From the NCBI RefSeq assembly GCF_002355735.1, contig NZ_AP014879.1:1426001-1490000 (forward strand): DNA of 64,000 bases, read 5' to 3'. The notes under the pieces were generated by a model, which worked only from the letters and a program-made list of their open reading frames with translations, was not told where the DNA came from and ran no database searches. Made by a program: the position numbers and the translations under genes. Origin of the DNA: Sulfuricaulis limicola (lineage in GTDB: Bacteria; Pseudomonadota; Gammaproteobacteria; Acidiferrobacterales; Sulfurifustaceae). Positions 59,376 to 64,000 of this stretch are shown here, piece by piece (positions within the stretch are counted from its first letter, which is position 1; every line of letters starts with the position of its first letter).

Positions 59376-60257
59376 CTATTTCTTCTGGTAGATGCTGTGG
59401 CCGACGGGTTTGAAGAGATCGTTCAGGCCATGCATGGCCTCCGAATGCCCGAGCATCAGGTAGGCGTCTTTCTTGAGCACGCCGGCCATGCGCCGGAACA
59501 GCTTCTGCTGCGTGGGCTTGTCGAAATAGATCAGCACATTGCGGCAGAAAATGACGTCGAACTTTTCATGCATCGGCCAGGGCTCTTCCTGCAAATTGAG
59601 CCAGTGAAAATGGACCAGCGACTTGAGCACGGGTTTGGCCATCACCTCGCCCTGGTGCGCGCCCTGCCCTTTCAGGAAATAGCGGCGCAGCAAGGCTTCG
59701 GGTATATGCGACGCCTGCGTCTGCGTGTAAACGCCGCTGGCGGCGCGGGCCAGCACGTCGGTGTCTATATCCGTCGCGAGAATACGGATGTCCTGTTCAT
59801 TGAAGGATGGCATGGCCTCGAGGGCGGTCATGGCGAGCGAATACGCCTCTTCGCCGGTCGAGGAAGCCGCGCTCCACAGGCGCAACGGCCGTTCGCGACC
59901 GGGGTTCTGCCTGTAGGCCGGAAATACGTGCTCGGAGAGAAAGCGGAAATGATGTGGCTCGCGAAAGAAATCCGTCTTGTTGGTAGTGATGGCATTGATC
60001 ATGGCCATCAATTCCGCGCCCTCGGGATCGTTTTCGACCAGCAGCACGTAATAGTCGGAATAGTGGCGCAGGCCATGATGGCGCAGGCGCTTGGACAGTC
60101 GCGAGCACACCAGCGCCTTTTTGTGCTCGGAAAGCGCGATGCCGGTGTGCGCGTGGATGAATTCACGCAACTGGCGGAACTCCGCGTCCGAAATAGTCAG
60201 CCGGCTGTCATCCAGTATCGAACTGAGCTTTCCGGTAACCGTGTGGCTGGGCGCCAT
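59376..60257 (-). CDS. cheR: Chemotaxis protein methyltransferase CheR
   Basis: A 293-residue SAM-dependent methyltransferase acting on receptor glutamates. The helical N-terminal domain (FRQLREFIHAHTGIALSEHKKALVCSRLSKRLR) is followed by the SAM motif LRLWSAASSTGEEAYSLAM, ILATDIDTDVL and DVIFCRNVLIYFDK, all typical. The chemoreceptor next door ends DWTEF, a likely docking tether for this enzyme. Confidence 0.97.
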   Translation of the reverse strand: MAPSHTVTGKLSSILDDSRLTISDAEFRQLREFIHAHTGIALSEHKKALVCSRLSKRLRHHGLRHYSDYYVLLVENDPEGAELMAMINAITTNKTDFFREPHHFRFLSEHVFPAYRQNPGRERPLRLWSAASSTGEEAYSLAMTALEAMPSFNEQDIRILATDIDTDVLARAASGVYTQTQASHIPEALLRRYFLKGQGAHQGEVMAKPVLKSLVHFHWLNLQEEPWPMHEKFDVIFCRNVLIYFDKPTQQKLFRRMAGVLKKDAYLMLGHSEAMHGLNDLFKPVGHSIYQKK

Positions 60258-60335
60258 GTAGATTCCCTGGTTGTTGGTATTGCGGCGCGTGGCAGATGTT
60301 CCTCACGCGCCGGACTGCTGCACGGAACGGTTCCT

Positions 60336-61736
60336 TCAGAACTCGGTCCAGTCGCCTCCCGCGGCACTGGCCTTCTGCGACACGACGCGCGGCTTGAGGT
60401 ATTGCACGTTCCGGGAATTGCCGGATTTTTCCGGGTGTTCCGTTTCCGTGACGGAGGCCGGATCATTCGCCTTCACGGCCTGAGCGGCGGGCTTCGACGT
60501 TTCGACACCGCTGACGCGTTTCATCGCCTCGGGCCGGAAGGTGAAATGCGAAACCAGCGCCCGCAGCTGTTCCGCCTGCGAGGCCAGTGACTGGCTGGTG
60601 CCGGAAAGCTCCTCGACCTGGGCGGCGTTGGATTGCGTGACGCCGTCCATCTGCATGATGGCGCGATTCACCTGTTCGATGCCGGAAGCCTGCTCCTGGC
60701 TGGAAGCACTGATCTCGGCGATGATCTCGGCTGTGTTCTTGACGTTTTCCACGATGCCCTCCAGCGTCTTGCTGGAGGTGTTGACGAGCTGCGCACCGTC
60801 CTGGACCTTATCCACGCTGTCCTTGATCAGCGACTTGATTTCCTTGGCCGCGGAAGCACTGCGCTGTGCCAGATTGCGCACTTCGGACGCCACCACCGCA
60901 AAACCGCGCCCCTGTTCGCCGGCGCGCGCCGCTTCAACCGCCGCGTTCAACGCCAGCAGATTGGTCTGAAACGCGATCTCGTCGATGACGCTGATGATAT
61001 CGGCGATCTTGGTGCTGCTGGTATTGATCGCCTCCATCGAGCGCCGCACCGAAGACGACATGACCACGCCCTCGTTGGCCGATTCGCGCGCTTCCAGCGC
61101 CACCTTGTCGGCGCGCAGCGCGTTGTCGGCGTTCTGTTTCACCGTGCTGGTCATTTCCTCCATCGAGGCGGCGGTCTCTTCCAGCGAGCTGGCCTGCTCC
61201 TGCGCCGACGAGGACAGCTGCTCTGCCGCTGAACTCAGCTCCATGGAACCGCTGGCCACCGATTCGGCCGCCTGCGAAACCTGCAGCATGCTTTCGTGGA
61301 ACTCGTCCACCAGCACGTTGAGCGCGCCAATGGCCTGGCCCACCTCGTCGCGGCGATCGGTATACAGGGTGGCGGTGAGGTCACCCTCGGCCACACGTTG
61401 CATGGTGCCCACCAGGCGGTTCAGCGGGTTGGAAACGGTGCGCACGAAATAGATCGCGATGGCGATCGGGACGATGATCGCCGCCAGGATGCCGCCGATG
61501 GTGATCATCTGGTATTGCCGGTACACCATCTGCGTTTTCTCATGGTGCGCCTGCAACGTCTTGCCCAGCGCCGTGTTGTCCTTGACGATGGCCTGTGTCT
61601 CCTGAATGGCGTCCATCACCTGGGACAGGCTTCTCAGCCCCAGCCCGCCGACGACGACCAGCATGATGGTCATGATCAGCGCGGCGCCGATCATCTTGAC
61701 ACGGAGATTGAGACCCTTTGCATAGTACATTTCCAT
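60336..61736 (-). CDS. Methyl-accepting chemotaxis protein
   Basis: A 466-residue receptor. Two membrane helices (about 14-34 and 76-97) bound a very short external loop of about 40 residues ([21 protein letters not shown]), so a normal ligand domain is missing. HAMP follows ([20 protein letters not shown]), then the signalling helix with the invariant tip [33 protein letters not shown] split by hydrophobic turns. The C-terminus ends GGDWTEF, an xWxxF pentapeptide that binds CheR. ATG at 61736 has AGGAGCG-like site; the upstream frame lies in cheW. It may sense via cytoplasmic or membrane inputs. Confidence 0.93.
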   Translation of the reverse strand: MEMYYAKGLNLRVKMIGAALIMTIMLVVVGGLGLRSLSQVMDAIQETQAIVKDNTALGKTLQAHHEKTQMVYRQYQMITIGGILAAIIVPIAIAIYFVRTVSNPLNRLVGTMQRVAEGDLTATLYTDRRDEVGQAIGALNVLVDEFHESMLQVSQAAESVASGSMELSSAAEQLSSSAQEQASSLEETAASMEEMTSTVKQNADNALRADKVALEARESANEGVVMSSSVRRSMEAINTSSTKIADIISVIDEIAFQTNLLALNAAVEAARAGEQGRGFAVVASEVRNLAQRSASAAKEIKSLIKDSVDKVQDGAQLVNTSSKTLEGIVENVKNTAEIIAEISASSQEQASGIEQVNRAIMQMDGVTQSNAAQVEELSGTSQSLASQAEQLRALVSHFTFRPEAMKRVSGVETSKPAAQAVKANDPASVTETEHPEKSGNSRNVQYLKPRVVSQKASAAGGDWTEF

Positions 61737-61767
61737 GGTACGCTCCTGTTGCGCTGAATTCGTTCTG

Positions 61768-62277
61768 TTACCTTGCCGCCGCGACGGGTGCCGCGGATGC
61801 TGATTTGTCCAGCGAGTCCGGATTGACCAGGCGATCGACGTCCAGCAGCACCAGCAGCTTGCCGTCGACCTGCGCCAGACCCTTGATGAACTCACGATTC
61901 TCCTGGCCCTCATACTCGGGCGCCTCGCACAAATGCGCGGCGCCGACATTGATCACGTCGCTCACGGCATCCACGACGATGCCCGCCAGGCGTCCGTTGA
62001 CATTGGCCACGATGATGACCGTGAAGATGTCGCGCTCGGCCTCCGGCAGACCGAAGCGCAGGCGCAGATCGATCACCGGCACGATCACGCCGCGCAGGTT
62101 GAGCACGCCCTTGACGTAGGCCGGACTGTTCGGGATCGGCGTAACCTTGTCCCAGCCCTTGATCTCCTGGATCTTGAGAATGCCGATGCCGTAATCCTGC
62201 CCGTGCAAACGGAAGGTCAGGAACTGTTCCTCGCCGGATGTCGTCTCTTTTTGCTCCATTGCGCGCGCCGCTTGCAT
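61768..62277 (-). CDS. cheW: Chemotaxis adaptor CheW
   Basis: A 169-residue CheW, the link between receptor and CheA. Family segments: [60 protein letters not shown] and [11 protein letters not shown]. It lies 10 bases after cheA and before the receptor gene. Confidence 0.97.
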   Translation of the reverse strand: MQAARAMEQKETTSGEEQFLTFRLHGQDYGIGILKIQEIKGWDKVTPIPNSPAYVKGVLNLRGVIVPVIDLRLRFGLPEAERDIFTVIIVANVNGRLAGIVVDAVSDVINVGAAHLCEAPEYEGQENREFIKGLAQVDGKLLVLLDVDRLVNPDSLDKSASAAPVAAAR

Positions 62278-62287
62278 GTCCTTTCCC

Positions 62288-64000
62288 TCAGTTGAGTATT
62301 CGCGTGACGGCCGGTGTAAACGCAGCGCCGGCCGGAACCGGTTCGCGAGCGGCGCCGGCGTGCGCCAGGCGGATCAGCCCGGTCACATCCAGGATCATGG
62401 CCACGGTGCCGTCGCCCAGGATGGTGGCCGCGGAGATACCCTCGACCTTGCGGTAGTGCGTCGCCAGGCTCTTGATCACGACCTGCTGCTGGCCGAGAAG
62501 GTCGTCCACGTACAGGCCGGCCTTCTTGCCGTCGGCCTCCACGATCACGAGCAGGCCCTGGGCCAGATCGGTCGAACGCGGCGCGACGTGAAACAGCTCG
62601 TAGAGACGCAGCAGTGGCATGTATTCCTTGCGCAGCCCGTACAGTTCGGCGCCGCCGGCGGGGCGGCTGACCTGTTCCGGATTGATGCGCACCGACTCGA
62701 CAATGCTGACCAGCGGCAGGATGTAGGTATGCGCGCCCACCTGCACGCTCAGGCCATCCAGAATGGCCAGCGTCAGGGGCAGACGCACGGTGAAGCAGGT
62801 ACCACGGCCCGGTTGCGAGGCAACCTCGATGGTGCCGCCAAGGCTGCGGATATTGTTGCGCACCACGTCCATGCCCACGCCACGGCCGGAAACGTCGCTG
62901 ACGGCTTCCGCCGTGGAGAACCCCGGCCTGAAAATTATCTCGGCGATTTCCTCGGGTGCGGGATTGGCCGACGCCGGAAACAGGCCGCGTTCGACGGCCT
63001 TGCTGAATATGCGGTCATACGCCAGGCCGCGTCCGTCATCGCGGACCTCGATCACGACATTGCCGCCCTTCTGGTAGGCCTTGAGTTCGATGCGCCCGGT
63101 TTCGGGTTTGCCCGCGGCGAGGCGTGCCGCCGGAGGTTCGATGCCGTGGTCCAGGCTGTTGCGCACCAGGTGCAATAGCGGATCGATGAGGCGGTCGATC
63201 ACGGTCTTGTCGATTTCCGTCTGCTCGCCGTGAATGGTCAGCTCGACCTTCTTCTCCAGCTTCTGGCTCATGTCGTGCACCAGACGCGGCAACCGGTTGA
63301 ACGCGAAGCTGAGCGGCAGCATGCGGATATGCATGACGCTCTCCTGCAGCTCGCGGGTATTGCGTTCCAGCTGGGCGATGCCGGCGAACAGCCGGGAAAG
63401 GCTGTCGAAGGAAAAATTGGTCGCGAGCTGGCTCAGCATGGTTTGCGTGATCACCAGCTCGCCCACGGTATTGATCAGCGCGTCGACCTTGGGCACGCTC
63501 ACGCGCAGCGTGTCCGCGTGCGAATCCATGGAGGCCACTGCCTCGGCGATGGAGCGCGGCGCCAGAGACTGCACCGGATGTGCGGTGACTTCCAGCGTGC
63601 AATCGTCCATGACCCAGCTGAACACGTCGGCGATGGTCTCGCGCGTGACCGGACCGATCAACTCGAGGCTCCACGCCAGATAGCAGGCTTCCGGATCCAG
63701 CTGTTCCCACGCCGGCAAGGCGGCGAGATCGGCCAGCACCTTGAGCTCGCCGAGGTCGCTTAATTCACGCAATATCCGCAGCGGGTCGTTGCCGTTATGG
63801 AACAGGCGCCGGTGCGGACGGAACACGATATCCCAATGCGCCATGCCCGATGCCTGCGCCGGTGTCGCTGATACGGTCGCGGCAGCGGATGCGACGTTTT
63901 CGCTCGCCAGATTTTCCAGCTGGGCGCGCACGCCATCGATGGCGTCCTTGTCCACGTCCTTGCCGGTGCGGGCGGCGATGATCAGGCTGCGCAGACAATC
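62288..64000 (-). CDS. cheA: Chemotaxis histidine kinase CheA (5' part outside window)
   Basis: 570 residues of CheA; the reading frame is open to the right edge, so the N-terminus with the phosphorylated HPt domain lies beyond it. Seen are the end of P1 or P2-type sequence, the dimerisation domain (VDALINTVGELVITQTMLSQLATNF), the kinase domain with N-box LLHLVRNSLDHGIE, G1 VRDDGRGL and G2 GRGVGMDVVRNNI, and the C-terminal CheW-like P5 domain ending with VMILDVTGLIRLA-like residues. It phosphorylates CheY and CheB. Head of the che operon in this window. Confidence 0.95.
   Translation of the reverse strand, partial: DCLRSLIIAARTGKDVDKDAIDGVRAQLENLASENVASAAATVSATPAQASGMAHWDIVFRPHRRLFHNGNDPLRILRELSDLGELKVLADLAALPAWEQLDPEACYLAWSLELIGPVTRETIADVFSWVMDDCTLEVTAHPVQSLAPRSIAEAVASMDSHADTLRVSVPKVDALINTVGELVITQTMLSQLATNFSFDSLSRLFAGIAQLERNTRELQESVMHIRMLPLSFAFNRLPRLVHDMSQKLEKKVELTIHGEQTEIDKTVIDRLIDPLLHLVRNSLDHGIEPPAARLAAGKPETGRIELKAYQKGGNVVIEVRDDGRGLAYDRIFSKAVERGLFPASANPAPEEIAEIIFRPGFSTAEAVSDVSGRGVGMDVVRNNIRSLGGTIEVASQPGRGTCFTVRLPLTLAILDGLSVQVGAHTYILPLVSIVESVRINPEQVSRPAGGAELYGLRKEYMPLLRLYELFHVAPRSTDLAQGLLVIVEADGKKAGLYVDDLLGQQQVVIKSLATHYRKVEGISAATILGDGTVAMILDVTGLIRLAHAGAAREPVPAGAAFTPAVTRILN

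Overview
The window reads as chromosomal DNA of a GC-rich gammaproteobacterium. The set hslR, speD of the E. coli-type class, recJ next to rpfE, a complete rpfF/rpfC/rpfG signalling locus and a cheA-W-mcp-R-D-B operon all fit that class; no rRNA or other species-level marker is present, so a genus cannot be given. Spacers are packed with short palindromic repeats of several families (REP-like hairpins, 'GTAGGGCGCG...' and 'GTAGGTTGGGG...' palindromes), which suggests an environmental, slowly streamlining lineage rather than an enteric one.

Layout. 1-8.2 kb: small housekeeping and orphan genes (flavin reductase, PhnA-type zinc ribbon protein, Hsp15, Fic protein) and a toxin-antitoxin operon with an additional XRE regulator. 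8.6-10.1 kb: selO. 10.3-23.5 kb: a defence island on the minus strand. Its core is a tight four-gene operon: SNF2-type helicase with a C-terminal DUF3883-like domain, an uncharacterised coiled-coil protein, a DUF1156 DNA methyltransferase and a DUF499 ATPase with an N-terminal Swt1-like HEPN domain. It is followed by a putAbiC-like membrane protein and an AT-rich orphan. 23.9-31.4 kb: zinc metallopeptidase, orphan antitoxin-like regulators, a diguanylate cyclase and a large secreted Calx-beta/glycine-rich protein. 31.6-32.2 kb: tRNA-Leu, tRNA-Cys and tRNA-Gly with a degenerate tRNA-Leu-like copy beside them. 32.5-44.3 kb: housekeeping genes (pgsA, uvrC, family-5-like UDG, speD, nagZ, an L,D-transpeptidase, rlmD, a PolB-like exonuclease, cysM, recJ).

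44.3-57.1 kb is a DSF (diffusible signal factor) region: rpfE overlapping recJ, a dynamin-like GTPase behind a candidate sigma-54 promoter, then rpfG, a GGDEF protein carrying an RpfC-like membrane sensor, and rpfC, facing a convergent rpfF. Directly beyond rpfF is a three-gene unit of radical SAM enzyme, acyl carrier protein and ketoacyl synthase, which could make or modify a fatty acid. Signal synthesis (RpfF), sensing (RpfC) and c-di-GMP turnover (RpfG HD-GYP against GGDEF) would thus be co-located. 57.4-64 kb: a chemotaxis operon read right to left, cut by the window edge inside cheA, with a decayed copy of the cheB 3' end beyond cheB.

The best candidates for less-described biology are the helicase/coiled-coil/methylase/HEPN-ATPase operon, the radical SAM-ACP-KS unit next to rpfF, the sensor-sharing GGDEF/RpfC pair, and an in-frame hairpin element inside uvrC.
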